Below, piece after piece: positions 25,928 to 35,272 of a stretch of DNA of 64,000 nucleotides. The position numbers and the translations under genes are program-made. Position 1 is the stretch's first letter. Every line of letters starts with the position of its first letter. Origin of the DNA: Paenibacillus rigui (lineage in GTDB: Bacteria; Bacillota; Bacilli; Paenibacillales; NBRC-103111); contig NZ_NMQW01000033.1 of the NCBI RefSeq assembly GCF_002234615.1, positions 124,001 through 188,000 of the forward strand, given 5' to 3'. The notes below the pieces were generated by a model that saw only the letters and a list, made by a program, of their open reading frames with translations, did not search any database and was not told where the DNA came from.

Positions 25928-27781
25928 ATGAACATGGCAGAGCACAATCGAATGCAACAGCAGGACAATATGGAGAAGGATACCGTCGATGATCTGGCGG
26001 ATGAATTGCAGCGTGTGCTGCTTCATAAATCGATCCGCTCCGTCTATCAACCGATCGTTTCGCTGCACACTGGCACTATTGCGGGATATGAAGCGTTAAC
26101 CAGGGGGCCTGAGCACAGCCCGCTGGTTTCGCCCTTGAAGCTGTTCAAGCTGGCAGAAGAGCAGGGAGTGCTGTATCCGTTCGAGAAGCTGGCCCGGGAA
26201 ACTGCAATCCGCGGGGCGTTCATGCTGGAGGACAATGAGCTGCTGTTTATTAACATTTCTGCAGCGATCCTGCAGGATCCCGGCTTCACGAGCGGCAGAA
26301 CGCTGGAGGTGCTCGAATCCGTCGGGATGCTCCCGAGCCGGATTGTTTTTGAAATCACAGAGCGCAGCTCCATCGAGGATTTTTCCGCAGCACAGCGCAT
26401 TTTGGAGCACTACCGCAAGCAGGGCTATCGGATTGCTATAGATGATGCGGGTGCAGGCTATTCGTCGCTTCAGGCTATTGCGGAGCTGCACCCCGATTTT
26501 ATCAAGGTGGACCGTTCCCTGATCAAAAATATTCACCTGCACAAAACGAAAGAAACGATAGTGGAAACACTCGTTACCTTCGCGCAAAAGCTGCATATCC
26601 AAATGATTGCAGAGGGGATAGAGCAATGGGATGAGCTGCAGCTGCTGACCCGGCTCGGCGTGCATTACGGTCAGGGCTACTTGCTGGGTCACCCTGCGAC
26701 AGCGAAAAGCCGGATAACTCCCGAGATCAAGGAACATATTGTTCAGCACCGCAGAGCCCGCGATTCAGTCGGGGGGGGATGGTCGATCGGAGACCTGGCC
26801 GCTCCGGTCGGTGTCTTTGAGAGCAAAGCGCTCATTTCGGAAGTGGCTAATTATTTCAAAAAACACGAGAACGCCCCCGGCGTGGTCATCGTCAACCAGC
26901 AGGCACCGGTCGGATTAATGATGCGAGAGCGGCTGTTCCAGCAGCTGGCGGGACAGTATGGCTTCTCCCTATTCTGGAATCGCTCGATTGATCAAATCAT
27001 GGACCCCCATCCGCTTATCGTGGAGGAATCGACCCCTGTTGAGAGCGTATCACAGCTGGCTACGGCCCGGGATAACCATAATTTGTACGATCTTGTCATT
27101 ATTACAAAAAAAGGGCTCCTTAGAGGAGCCTCGACCATTCGTTCGATACTCGAATGCATAACGAACGCGAGGATGGAATATGCGAAGGTGGCCAGCCCGC
27201 TGACGGGGCTTCCGGGCAATCTCCAGATTCATCGCGAGCTGCAAAAACGGCTCATGGACAAAAAGTCCTTTTCCGTACTGTATATCGACCTTGACTTTTT
27301 TAAATGGTTTAATGACCGGTATGGCTTCCAAAAAGGCGATCAGCTGCTTCAATATACAGCAGATATCATTCAACAATCGTTAGTCATTTGCGGCAATCCC
27401 TATGATTTCGTCGGCCATATCGGCGGGGACGATTTTATTGCAATTACCACATCCGAGGATCCCGAGAAGCTGTGTCTGGAAATGATCCGCAGATTCGAGC
27501 AGGGCATCGATTTATTTTATGAAGGGGAGGACATGTCCTATGTCGAGGACCGTATGGGCAATCGGGTAGAGAACAAGGGAGTTACCGTTTCCTTGTCGCT
27601 CGTGATCTGCGGACCTTCGGCAAGCCCGGTCACCTTGGAGGATATCTCCCAGGCGGCGGCCGGATTGAAGAAGCGGGCCAAATCGAGCCCGGGGAGCATT
27701 TACTGCGTATGCCATATGGGTCAGCCTCAAGTCGAGGTCGAGACACGGTTCAGCGCTCCCGACTCTCCGCTTGTGCTTTAA
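25928..27781 (+). CDS. EAL-CBS-GGDEF cyclic-di-GMP protein
   Basis: A 617-residue protein with an EAL domain first (residues ~30-275), a CBS-like region (~290-415) and a GGDEF domain (~425-590). EAL motifs: YEALTR, the Mg-binding INIS, EITERSS, DDAGAGYSS, KVDRSLI, IAEGIE and QGYLLG, so phosphodiesterase activity is plausible. The GGDEF site reads GGDDF. This order (EAL before GGDEF with CBS between) is the reverse of the commonest arrangement. There is no membrane segment, so it is cytoplasmic. The ATG at 25934 may be the true start because of better spacing from TAGGG. It is monocistronic. Confidence 0.9.
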   Translation: MNMAEHNRMQQQDNMEKDTVDDLADELQRVLLHKSIRSVYQPIVSLHTGTIAGYEALTRGPEHSPLVSPLKLFKLAEEQGVLYPFEKLARETAIRGAFMLEDNELLFINISAAILQDPGFTSGRTLEVLESVGMLPSRIVFEITERSSIEDFSAAQRILEHYRKQGYRIAIDDAGAGYSSLQAIAELHPDFIKVDRSLIKNIHLHKTKETIVETLVTFAQKLHIQMIAEGIEQWDELQLLTRLGVHYGQGYLLGHPATAKSRITPEIKEHIVQHRRARDSVGGGWSIGDLAAPVGVFESKALISEVANYFKKHENAPGVVIVNQQAPVGLMMRERLFQQLAGQYGFSLFWNRSIDQIMDPHPLIVEESTPVESVSQLATARDNHNLYDLVIITKKGLLRGASTIRSILECITNARMEYAKVASPLTGLPGNLQIHRELQKRLMDKKSFSVLYIDLDFFKWFNDRYGFQKGDQLLQYTADIIQQSLVICGNPYDFVGHIGGDDFIAITTSEDPEKLCLEMIRRFEQGIDLFYEGEDMSYVEDRMGNRVENKGVTVSLSLVICGPSASPVTLEDISQAAAGLKKRAKSSPGSIYCVCHMGQPQVEVETRFSAPDSPLVL

Positions 27782-27805
27782 TAAGCCCATGCTTAGGCAT
27801 GCCGG

Positions 27806-28552
27806 TCAAAATAATTCCAGCAGCTGCTCCATGTGCTGGATGCAGTAGACGTTCCGTTTCCCAAGCTTTTGTTGGGAAACCTTCTTGATGGTGGTGCCGC
27901 TTTGCACCCACACGGCATCGAGTCCGGCTTTGGTCGCTCCGCATACGTCATGCTTCCACGAATTCCCCACCATCAGCAGCTGCCTGGGGGTTAGCGCTAG
28001 CGTCCGGATTGCGCTTTTGAACAGCTGCATTCCAGGCTTTTTGTCCCTGGGGTGCTGCGCTGTGAAAATCCGTTCCTCCGGGAAGTAATCCTGGAGTCTG
28101 AAGCGCTCCAGCAGATGGATCACCTCGCTGCGCGGAGAATTACTGATAATGGCCAGCTTGAAGCGCGGGGCTAGCGTGCGAAGCGTATCTTCGACACCGG
28201 GAGCCAGTGATTTGGCAGCGAGCCGCTGCTTGCGTACCATGTGAAAGAAATCCTTGGCAAACTGCTGATGCACCGGAATGTCGAGCTCGACAAGCGCTTC
28301 CTGTAAGCACTGCTGCTGCAAGTCGTCGAGATGGATGCGCACGGTCTTGACTTTCTTATGCTGCTGCCAATAAGCTTGGTATTTGCTCCACAACATATCT
28401 GCCCCGGGTACAGCCTCCTGAACCCAGCGGGAGGTGTATTCCTCCCATACCAAACGAAAGGCCTGCTCGAAATGGATGCCTTGATGAATCAAGGTCTGGT
28501 TTACGTCGAAGCAAATGGCTTTTTTTCCATGAGTCCGTTGAGCGTTATTCAT
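27806..28552 (-). CDS. HAD-superfamily hydrolase with altered motif I
   Basis: A 248-residue HAD subfamily I protein with a helical cap (residues ~25-115), YjjG/haloacid-dehalogenase-like. Motif I reads FDVNQTL: the first aspartate is present but the second position, which donates a proton in phosphatases, is Asn. Motif II is ISNSPRS, the lysine motif is DKKPG and motif IV is GNSWKHDVCGA. The altered motif I may mean a non-phosphatase reaction or a changed leaving group. It is monocistronic, converging with the EAL-GGDEF gene. Confidence 0.85.
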   Translation of the reverse strand: MNNAQRTHGKKAICFDVNQTLIHQGIHFEQAFRLVWEEYTSRWVQEAVPGADMLWSKYQAYWQQHKKVKTVRIHLDDLQQQCLQEALVELDIPVHQQFAKDFFHMVRKQRLAAKSLAPGVEDTLRTLAPRFKLAIISNSPRSEVIHLLERFRLQDYFPEERIFTAQHPRDKKPGMQLFKSAIRTLALTPRQLLMVGNSWKHDVCGATKAGLDAVWVQSGTTIKKVSQQKLGKRNVYCIQHMEQLLELF

Positions 28553-28633
28553 AAGTTTTCCTTCCTCCGTTCATACGGAACGTATCGCCTTCCCTTTTTG
28601 CCTATACTTATACGTATGCGCCAGCAAGGAGCG

Positions 28634-28674
28634 TCACCCCTAACATTCGGAATGTGGGGGTAAGCTTTTTTTCT
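28634..28674 (+). terminator. Orphan terminator upstream of polA
   Basis: ACCCCTAACATTC pairs with ATGTGGGGGT around a short loop and is followed by a T-rich tract (AAGCTTTTTTTCTTTC). It is oriented with polA but no gene precedes it on that strand, so it either ends a short untranslated RNA or attenuates a leader. Confidence 0.65.
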
Positions 28675-28725
28675 TTCGTTGTCCTATGCTATCATGGAGA
28701 TAGTTATGGAAAATGAGGTGCAACC

Positions 28726-31383
28726 ATGTCCAAATTAATTTTGATCGACGGCAACAGCATTGCTTACCGCGCATTTTTTGCCCTGCCATTATTAAGCAAT
28801 TCAAGCGGCCTGCATACGAATGCGCTGTACGGTTTCACGACCATGCTGCTCAAGCTGCTGGAGGAACAAAAGCCTACGCATTTTCTCATCGCATTCGATG
28901 CAGGAAAAGTGACGTTTCGACATACACAATATGCAGAATATAAAGGGGGGCGCAGCAAGACCCCGCCCGAGCTCTCAGAGCAATTCCCGGTGCTGAAGGA
29001 TTTGATCCGTTCGTTCGGCATCGCGCAATACGAGCAGGAGGGCTACGAGGCCGACGATATTATCGGGACCCTGACACGTCTCGCGGATGAATCCGGCGAT
29101 ATGGAAGTCATCGTAGTATCCGGAGACAAGGATATGCTTCAGCTGGCATCCGATAAAGTCAAGATCGCCATTACGCGTAAAGGCATCAGTGAGGTGGAGC
29201 TTCACGATCCTGCTCTCATTAAGGAGAAGTATGGCCTTGTCCCGAAGCAGATTATCGATCTGAAGGGATTAATGGGGGATACCAGCGACAATATTCCGGG
29301 TATACCGGGAGTCGGTGAGAAGACGGCGCTCAAGCTGCTCCATGAGTACGAGACTGTGGAGGGCGTGCTGTCCCATGCCGACGAATTGAAAGGGAAGATG
29401 AAGGAAAAAGTGGTGGAGCACGCGGACAGTGCCCGGATGAGCAAGGAGCTGGCTACGATCTTCCGCAATATGCCTCTGGAAAAAACATGGGACGAGCTGG
29501 TCTATCAAGGCTACGACGGACCCACGCTCGGTACGATGTTCCGTAAGCTGGAATTTAAATCTTTGCTGGAGAAAATGGATTTTTCAGGGAGTGAAGGAGC
29601 CGGGGATTTGCCGCCGAAGGCGGACATTCAAACCGTCGAGGTAGATGACAATCGTGTGGACGAGCTGGTTGCCGTATTGCCTCAAGTGACGGCGCTCCAC
29701 ATCGAGGTGGTTGGAGATAATCCGCACCACGGTGAAATCATCGGTCTGGCACTGCTTGCGGGGGATACCTGCTACTATGTTCCGTTTGCGCTTGTACAGC
29801 AAGGAGAAGCTTCCGCCAAGCTTAGAGACTGGCTGGAGACAGCGGACAAGTCCGTTGCCGTCTACGATCAGCATCGGGCCGAGATTGCTCTGGCCTGGGC
29901 CGGCATTCATCTAAGAGGCGTATCGTTCGATGCGCTGCTTGCAGGATATTTGCTGGATCCGACGGAATCGGCGCTATGGTTAAGCGGCTTGGCGGCGAAA
30001 TACGGCCTGCCGACGCTGCCTGCCGATGAAGAGGTGTTCGGTAAGGGTGCCAAATTCAAGGTGCCGGAGACCGCCATTCTGAGCGAGCATTTGTGCCGCA
30101 AGGTTACGGCGATTCAAGGACTCATTGAACCGATGAAGCGGGATTTGGAGAGCAACGAGATGCACCAGTTATTTTATGAGCTGGAGCTCCCGCTTGCCGG
30201 CGTGCTGGCTTCCATGGAGAAGAAGGGCATCCAGGTCGACACCGCTGCGCTGAAGCAGTACGGCGCCGAGCTCGGAGCCGAGATTGAGCGGATCGTCAAT
30301 GCCATTTATGAGGCGGCGGGAACGGAGTTTAACTTGAATTCGCCCAAGCAGCTGGGGGAGATTTTGTTCGAGAAGCTTCAGCTGCCCCCGGTGAAAAAGA
30401 CCAAAACCGGTTATTCCACCGACGCCGAGGTACTGGAAAAGCTGGAGCCTCACCATCCGGTGATCGGCCATATTTTATTGTACCGTACGCTGGCCAAGCT
30501 GCAATCTACCTATGTGGAGGGTCTGCTGAAGGAGGTACGCCCGGAAACCGGGAAGGTGCATACTTATTATAAGCAGACGATTGCGGCTACAGGCCGTTTG
30601 AGCAGTCAATACCCGAACCTGCAAAACATCCCGATCCGTCTGGAGGAAGGACGCAAGATCCGCAAGGTCTTCGTGCCTTCCCAGCCGGGCTGGTCGATTC
30701 TGACCGCCGACTATTCGCAGATTGAGCTGCGGGTGCTGGCCCATATTTCGCAGGACGAACGGCTGATGGAAGCGTTCGTGAACAATATGGATATCCATAC
30801 TAAGACGGCGATGGATGTGTTCGGGGTGGCCGAGTCTGAGGTGGATTCCAATATGCGCCGCCAGGCGAAGGCCGTAAACTTCGGTATCGTCTATGGGATC
30901 AGCGATTACGGCTTGTCCCAAAACCTGAATATTACCCGTAAGGACGCCGCGGCGTTTATCGAGCAATATTTTGCCGTGTTCCAGGGGGTTCGAAAATATA
31001 TGGACGATATCGTCCAAAAAGCACGCGAGGACGGCTACGTGACGACGCTGCTGCAGCGCCGCCGCTATTTGCCGGAGATTAAGGCTTCGAATTTCAATCT
31101 GCGCTCATTTGCCGAGAGGACGGCAATGAACACGCCAATCCAAGGGACAGCGGCAGATATTATCAAGCTTGCCATGGTGCAGATGGATGAACGTTTGAAG
31201 AAGGAAAAGCTGCGCAGCCGTATGCTGCTGCAGGTGCACGATGAATTGGTATTCGAGGTGCCTGAGGACGAAATCGAAACGATGAAGGTATTGGTGCCTC
31301 AAGTGATGGAGAGCGCCTTGAAGCTCGATGTTCCGTTGAAGGCGGATGTGGATTCCGGACTGAATTGGTATGAGGCCAAATAA
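28726..31383 (+). CDS. polA: DNA polymerase I
   Basis: An 885-residue family A polymerase. The N-terminal ~290 residues form the 5'-3' flap nuclease (LILIDGNSIAYRAFFALP, EADDIIGTL, GDKDMLQLA, GVGEKTALKLL). The middle domain (~300-460) corresponds to the 3'-5' exonuclease but lacks its metal ligands: where active enzymes have a D-x-E pair the sequence reads LHIEVVGD, so proofreading should be absent, as in other Bacillales Pol I. The polymerase domain carries motif A DYSQIELRVLAH, motif B RRQAKAVNFGIVYG and motif C VHDELVFE. It fills gaps and removes Okazaki primers. It heads the polA-mutM-ytaF-coaE block. Confidence 0.97.
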   Translation: MSKLILIDGNSIAYRAFFALPLLSNSSGLHTNALYGFTTMLLKLLEEQKPTHFLIAFDAGKVTFRHTQYAEYKGGRSKTPPELSEQFPVLKDLIRSFGIAQYEQEGYEADDIIGTLTRLADESGDMEVIVVSGDKDMLQLASDKVKIAITRKGISEVELHDPALIKEKYGLVPKQIIDLKGLMGDTSDNIPGIPGVGEKTALKLLHEYETVEGVLSHADELKGKMKEKVVEHADSARMSKELATIFRNMPLEKTWDELVYQGYDGPTLGTMFRKLEFKSLLEKMDFSGSEGAGDLPPKADIQTVEVDDNRVDELVAVLPQVTALHIEVVGDNPHHGEIIGLALLAGDTCYYVPFALVQQGEASAKLRDWLETADKSVAVYDQHRAEIALAWAGIHLRGVSFDALLAGYLLDPTESALWLSGLAAKYGLPTLPADEEVFGKGAKFKVPETAILSEHLCRKVTAIQGLIEPMKRDLESNEMHQLFYELELPLAGVLASMEKKGIQVDTAALKQYGAELGAEIERIVNAIYEAAGTEFNLNSPKQLGEILFEKLQLPPVKKTKTGYSTDAEVLEKLEPHHPVIGHILLYRTLAKLQSTYVEGLLKEVRPETGKVHTYYKQTIAATGRLSSQYPNLQNIPIRLEEGRKIRKVFVPSQPGWSILTADYSQIELRVLAHISQDERLMEAFVNNMDIHTKTAMDVFGVAESEVDSNMRRQAKAVNFGIVYGISDYGLSQNLNITRKDAAAFIEQYFAVFQGVRKYMDDIVQKAREDGYVTTLLQRRRYLPEIKASNFNLRSFAERTAMNTPIQGTAADIIKLAMVQMDERLKKEKLRSRMLLQVHDELVFEVPEDEIETMKVLVPQVMESALKLDVPLKADVDSGLNWYEAK

Positions 31384-31415
31384 TATATTGAACAACGTAC
31401 AGAGGTGATTGCATC

Positions 31416-32267
31416 ATGCCGGAGCTGCCGGAGGTTGAAACGATTCGACGAACGTTGAATCAGCTTGTCGTAGGCAAACAAATCGAGCAGGTGAGCGTTC
31501 ACCTGCCCCGCATTATTCAGCTGCCGGAAGAAATCGAGGAATTTCGCCTGCTGCTGGAAGGACAGAGGTTCCACACGGTGGAACGCAGGGGGAAATTTCT
31601 TCGGTTCCTGCTGGATGATTTTACGCTTGTCTCCCATTTGCGCATGGAAGGCCGCTACGGCCTGTATGATAAGCTGGACCCCTTGGAGCGGCATACGCAT
31701 GTCGTCTTTCATTTTACGGACGGCAGCGAGCTGCGGTACAAGGATGTAAGACAATTTGGAACGATGCACCTGTTCCCTAAAGGACGGGAGCTTGAGGAAA
31801 AGCCGTTGAAGAAGCTCGGGCTCGAGCCGTTGGATGAGGACTTTAGCCTGGAGGCGTTCAAGGCCAAGGTGGCCAAGCGTACGACCAAGATCAAGCCGCT
31901 CCTGCTCAATCAGGAATATATCGTTGGGATCGGGAATATTTATGTGGATGAGTCCTTGTTCTTGGCGGGAATTCATCCGGAGCGGGAAGCCAATACATTG
32001 TCCGCCAAAGAGCTTGCGGAGCTCCATCAGGCGATTGTCAGTACGCTGCAGGATGCTGTGGCGGCAGGCGGCTCCTCGATTAAGTCCTATGTCAACGGAC
32101 AAGGGGAAATCGGCCTTTTTCAGCATCAATTGAAAACGTACGGACGCAAGGGAGAGCCATGCTCGGTCTGCGGGCATGCCATTGAGAAGACGGTGCTCGG
32201 AGGGCGCGGGACGCATTTTTGTCCGAATTGCCAGCCGCTCAAACGCAAGCGTGTAAGAAAAGCTTAG
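31416..32267 (+). CDS. mutM: Formamidopyrimidine-DNA glycosylase
   Basis: A 283-residue protein beginning MPELPEVETIRR, the catalytic N-terminus after Met removal (Pro1 nucleophile, Glu2). KTYGRKGEPCSVCG...FCPNC forms the C-terminal zinc finger, and the helix-two-turn-helix region includes the QEYIVGIGNIYVDESLF segment. It excises 8-oxoguanine and formamidopyrimidines and nicks the abasic site. It lies 32 nt after polA, the synteny seen in B. subtilis, so repair incision and gap filling are co-expressed. Confidence 0.97.
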   Translation: MPELPEVETIRRTLNQLVVGKQIEQVSVHLPRIIQLPEEIEEFRLLLEGQRFHTVERRGKFLRFLLDDFTLVSHLRMEGRYGLYDKLDPLERHTHVVFHFTDGSELRYKDVRQFGTMHLFPKGRELEEKPLKKLGLEPLDEDFSLEAFKAKVAKRTTKIKPLLLNQEYIVGIGNIYVDESLFLAGIHPEREANTLSAKELAELHQAIVSTLQDAVAAGGSSIKSYVNGQGEIGLFQHQLKTYGRKGEPCSVCGHAIEKTVLGGRGTHFCPNCQPLKRKRVRKA

Positions 32268-32356
32268 CTCTACACAAAGGATCGTCCTGGGGTCCGTGCA
32301 CCCTCCGCCCATTTTCGCCATATAGTAAGGTTAAAACGGTCGGGAGGGATTTGGGA

Positions 32357-33070
32357 ATGCTGCCTGTGGTTTCCCTATTGGTGCTGGCTTTAGCCGTGAG
32401 CTTAGACGGATTTGGTGTCGGAGTCATGTATGGTTTGCGCAAAATCCGAATGCCGCTAGTTTCAATAGCCATTATTTCTTTATGCTCCGGTTGTATTATT
32501 TTTATGGCGATGCAAATCGGCGTCTGGATCAGCGGCTTCGTCGACCCTGTGTTTGCCAAGGCGATAGGCGGGGTCATTTTGATCGGAATCGGTATTTGGG
32601 CCGTCTATCATGTCATGAGCGAGAAGAAGGAAAAGGCCGAAGAAGAGCTCGCCAAGAAGGAGCAGCAGGCAAGCGAGCAGGCTGACGGTTTAGCTGCTCT
32701 GAGCCCTCTGCCGCCTGTACACCGGACCAAAGAAATTTTGTATATTGAATTGAAACGTCTCGGCCTCGTGATTCAGATTTTGAAGACGCCGTCGGTTGCG
32801 GATATGGACCGTTCGGGCAATATTTCGCCTTATGAAGCATTGCTGCTTGGGGTGGCTCTGTCCCTGGATGCTTTCGGAGCGGGAATCGGGGCGGCGTTGA
32901 TCGGCTTTACCCCGTGGCTAACATCCACCGTGATTGCAATGGCCAGCGGCACTTTTTTGGCTAGCGGGCTTCGGATCGGGTTTTTGTACTCAGAGCTGTC
33001 CTGGATTCGGCGGTTATCGATGTTTCCCGGATTTGTTTTAATTATTATGGGTATCATGAAATTGATGTAG
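32357..33070 (+). CDS. ytaF: Sporulation membrane protein YtaF
   Basis: The start (MLPVVSLLVLAL) is 8 nt after GGGAGGG and gives 237 residues; the longer frame would overlap mutM. The protein has two related halves of three membrane helices, each with the ALAVSLDGFGVG / ALSLDAFGAGIG motif of the MntP/YtaF family, joined by a charged cytoplasmic linker rich in Lys, Glu and Gln. B. subtilis YtaF is linked to sporulation; its transport role, if any, is not established. Position between mutM and coaE supports the name. Confidence 0.93.
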   Translation: MLPVVSLLVLALAVSLDGFGVGVMYGLRKIRMPLVSIAIISLCSGCIIFMAMQIGVWISGFVDPVFAKAIGGVILIGIGIWAVYHVMSEKKEKAEEELAKKEQQASEQADGLAALSPLPPVHRTKEILYIELKRLGLVIQILKTPSVADMDRSGNISPYEALLLGVALSLDAFGAGIGAALIGFTPWLTSTVIAMASGTFLASGLRIGFLYSELSWIRRLSMFPGFVLIIMGIMKLM

Positions 33071-33100
33071 GCTTCATTATTACTACTTAGGAGAATGGCT

Positions 33101-33697
33101 ATGAATATCGGTTTGACCGGAGGCATCGCCTGTGGCAAAAGCACCGTTTCGGGCATGTTGGTGCAGCGCGGGGCGATGCTGGTTGATGCCGACCGCATTG
33201 CGCGGGAGGTTGTGGAGCCGGGGATGCCTGCTCTATCGCAAATTGTGGAGCGTTGGGGTCCTGAGCTCTTGCTGCCTGACGGCTCGCTGCACCGTAAAAA
33301 GCTTGGGGAGATCGTGTTCGGCAACCCTCAAGCTTTGCAGCAGCTGCAGGAAATTACCCATCCGCCGATCCGGGCAACCATTCGGGAGCGAATGGCGGAA
33401 TATGAGCGCAGCAACCCGGACAAGCTGGTCGTTGTAGACATCCCCTTGCTATATGAATCCGGACTGCAATCGATGTTCGAAGCCGTGATGGTCGTCTATG
33501 TTCCGAGAACGGTACAGCTGGACAGGCTGATGCTTCGCGACGGGTTGTCCCGTGAGCAGGCGGAGCAGCGGCTTCAAGCCCAAATGGACATTGAACGCAA
33601 AAAGGAATTGGCGGATATTGTAATCGATAACCAAGGGACGATGGAACAAACGGAAGGGCAAGTGGAAGCTTTCTTAAAGGAAAGGAGGCTGCTATGA
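33101..33697 (+). CDS. coaE: Dephospho-CoA kinase
   Basis: The ATG of MNIGLTGGIACGKST is 7 nt after TAGGAG and is preferred over one 6 nt upstream; 198 residues result. The P-loop GGIACGKST, the DADRIAREV motif and the LLYESGL segment that shapes the CoA site define CoaE. It phosphorylates the 3'-hydroxyl of dephospho-CoA, the last step of CoA synthesis. The stop overlaps the start of the lytic transglycosylase by 4 nt. Confidence 0.95.
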   Translation: MNIGLTGGIACGKSTVSGMLVQRGAMLVDADRIAREVVEPGMPALSQIVERWGPELLLPDGSLHRKKLGEIVFGNPQALQQLQEITHPPIRATIRERMAEYERSNPDKLVVVDIPLLYESGLQSMFEAVMVVYVPRTVQLDRLMLRDGLSREQAEQRLQAQMDIERKKELADIVIDNQGTMEQTEGQVEAFLKERRLL

Positions 33698-34308
33698 GCT
33701 TCGGCTTTTGGCGTAAAAAGCGTGTATTTGCTCTATTGTTCATCACCTTTGTTATCTTATTATTTATTAGCAGCGATACAGTCGGCAGGCTGTTGTATCC
33801 GATTCAATATGAAAAAGAAATCCGTTCGAATGCGGAGAAATATGAGGTCGATCCTTTGCTGGTCGCGGCTATTATCCGGGTCGAGTCCAATTATAAGACG
33901 AACATTTCTTCAAAAAAAGGCGCTTTCGGCTTGATGCAGCTGATGCCGGAAACTTCGGACTGGATTGTGGAAGCGGGGAAGTTTGATCCGGAATGGAGAA
34001 CGAACCTGGACAATCCTTCGGTTAGCATCCAGCTGGGGACATGGTATTTAAGCTATCTTCATAAGCAATTCAAGGGAAATCAGGTTGCTGTGATCGCCGG
34101 ATATAATGCCGGACAAGGAAAAGTGGCTCGCTGGCTGCAAAATGAGGAGTGGGACGGAACGCTACACCACACCGATGATATTCCTTACGGTGAAACAAGA
34201 CATTACATTCAGCGCGTTTTGTATTATTATAATAAATATTACAAGCTTTATTCGGAAGAATGGGGCCTTGCCGGAGAAAAAGAAAGAAGCATTGGACAAG
34301 CTCCATAA
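33694..34308 (+). CDS. Membrane-anchored lytic transglycosylase
   Basis: A 204-residue protein with an N-terminal membrane anchor (residues ~10-27) and an SLT (goose-lysozyme-like) domain. The catalytic glutamate lies in AAIIRVESNYKTN, followed by KKGAFGLMQLMPET, the NPSVSIQLGTWYLSYL helix and AVIAGYNAGQGKVARWL, the three family motifs. It cleaves peptidoglycan glycan strands on the outer face of the membrane. It is translationally coupled to coaE, as in many Bacillales. Role in growth versus sporulation is not determinable here. Confidence 0.94.
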   Translation: MSFGFWRKKRVFALLFITFVILLFISSDTVGRLLYPIQYEKEIRSNAEKYEVDPLLVAAIIRVESNYKTNISSKKGAFGLMQLMPETSDWIVEAGKFDPEWRTNLDNPSVSIQLGTWYLSYLHKQFKGNQVAVIAGYNAGQGKVARWLQNEEWDGTLHHTDDIPYGETRHYIQRVLYYYNKYYKLYSEEWGLAGEKERSIGQAP

Positions 34309-34332
34309 GGAACCTGTTGTCCAATACTTCTT
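34288..34332. terminator. Hairpin at the end of the transglycosylase gene
   Basis: ATTGGACAA / TTGTCCAAT nine-base stem spanning the stop codon, followed by ACTTCTTCTTT. It probably ends the polA block; flanking A-rich sequence may let it serve the converging SASP gene too. Confidence 0.6.
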
Positions 34333-34344
34333 CTTTACTTCTAA

Positions 34345-34569
34345 TTAACGGCTGCCGCCAGCAAGTTGCTGCTCGGCGATTTGCACCAAACGGCGAGTAA
34401 TGTGTCCACCGATTGCACCAGCATCACGAGTAGCCATGTTACCCATGTAACCATCTTGAGGAATGGCGATACCCAGTTCTTGTGCAACCTCGTATTTCAG
34501 TTGATCCAACGCTTGGTTCGCTTGTGGCACAACCAATGCGTTGCTGCTTCTGGATTGTCCTGCACCCAT
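34345..34569 (-). CDS. Alpha/beta-type small acid-soluble spore protein
   Basis: A 74-residue protein with the SASP pattern: SSNALVVPQANQALDQLKYEVAQELGI carries the germination-protease recognition region (YEVAQELG), and GGHITRRLVQIAEQQL is the conserved second DNA-binding helix. These proteins coat spore DNA and protect it from UV and heat. The start follows AAGGAGGTGAAC. A sigma-G-like promoter is seen upstream. It is monocistronic and reverse to its neighbours. It confirms that the organism forms endospores. Confidence 0.95.
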   Translation of the reverse strand: MGAGQSRSSNALVVPQANQALDQLKYEVAQELGIAIPQDGYMGNMATRDAGAIGGHITRRLVQIAEQQLAGGSR

Positions 34570-34600
34570 GTCTGTTCACCTCCTTGTCGGTTGGTAATCC

Positions 34601-34631
34601 TATTATGTGCTTTTCCCTGAAGATCATTACA
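34601..34631 (-). promoter_or_regulatory. Sigma-G-like promoter of the SASP gene
   Basis: On the reverse strand a -10 CATAATA (34607-34601), one mismatch from CATACTA, lies 18 nt after TGTAAT, a weak match to the TGAATA -35. Position ~35-60 nt before the start codon fits a forespore promoter. Confidence 0.5.
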
Positions 34632-34727
34632 GGGATTCACTGGCAATAAATTCTGTATTGCACCCAGCTGTAAATGGCATTGTGGCCATCGGCGCTACAT
34701 TATTATTCGAAAGGGGGAGAGACCTTT

Positions 34728-35198
34728 ATGAAGTGTCCATACTGTGATTATGCCGGTACGAAGGTTTTGGATTCGCGCTCCGCTAACGAGAACAAATCGA
34801 TTCGCCGCCGCAGAGAGTGCGAGAAATGCACGAAGCGGTTCACCACGTTCGAGATGGTGGAAGAGACGCCGCTAATTGTGATCAAAAAAGATGGCAGCCG
34901 CGAGGAATTCAGCCGTGAGAAAATGCTCCGTGGGCTGATCCGCGCCTGTGAGAAGCGGCCTGTATCTGTGGAGCAGCTCGATATGATCGTATCTCAGGTG
35001 GAAAAGGAAATCCGCAACACAGCTTCCGCCGAGGTGGACAGCCGCGAAATTGGAGAAATTGTCATGGGGCAGCTATACCCTGTGGATGAAGTGGCGTATA
35101 TCCGCTTTGCATCGGTTTATCGGCAATTCAAGGACATCAACATGTTCATGAAAGAACTCACCGAGATCTTATCAAAGCACGGAGTGGTAGACAAGTAA
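34728..35198 (+). CDS. nrdR: Transcriptional repressor NrdR
   Basis: The start ([10 protein letters not shown]) follows AAGGGGGAGAG and gives 156 residues, the standard length. A zinc ribbon (CPYC...CEKC, residues 3-34) containing [20 protein letters not shown] is followed by an ATP-cone domain from ~49 ([20 protein letters not shown]). NrdR senses dATP/ATP and represses ribonucleotide reductase genes. It is the last protein gene before tRNA-Ala. Confidence 0.96.
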   Translation: MKCPYCDYAGTKVLDSRSANENKSIRRRRECEKCTKRFTTFEMVEETPLIVIKKDGSREEFSREKMLRGLIRACEKRPVSVEQLDMIVSQVEKEIRNTASAEVDSREIGEIVMGQLYPVDEVAYIRFASVYRQFKDINMFMKELTEILSKHGVVDK

Positions 35199-35272
35199 TG
35201 ATTACAGAAAAAATGGACAAACCTGTTGACAAGGTTTTGACTCCTGTGGTATTATCATTTTTGTCGCCACAC

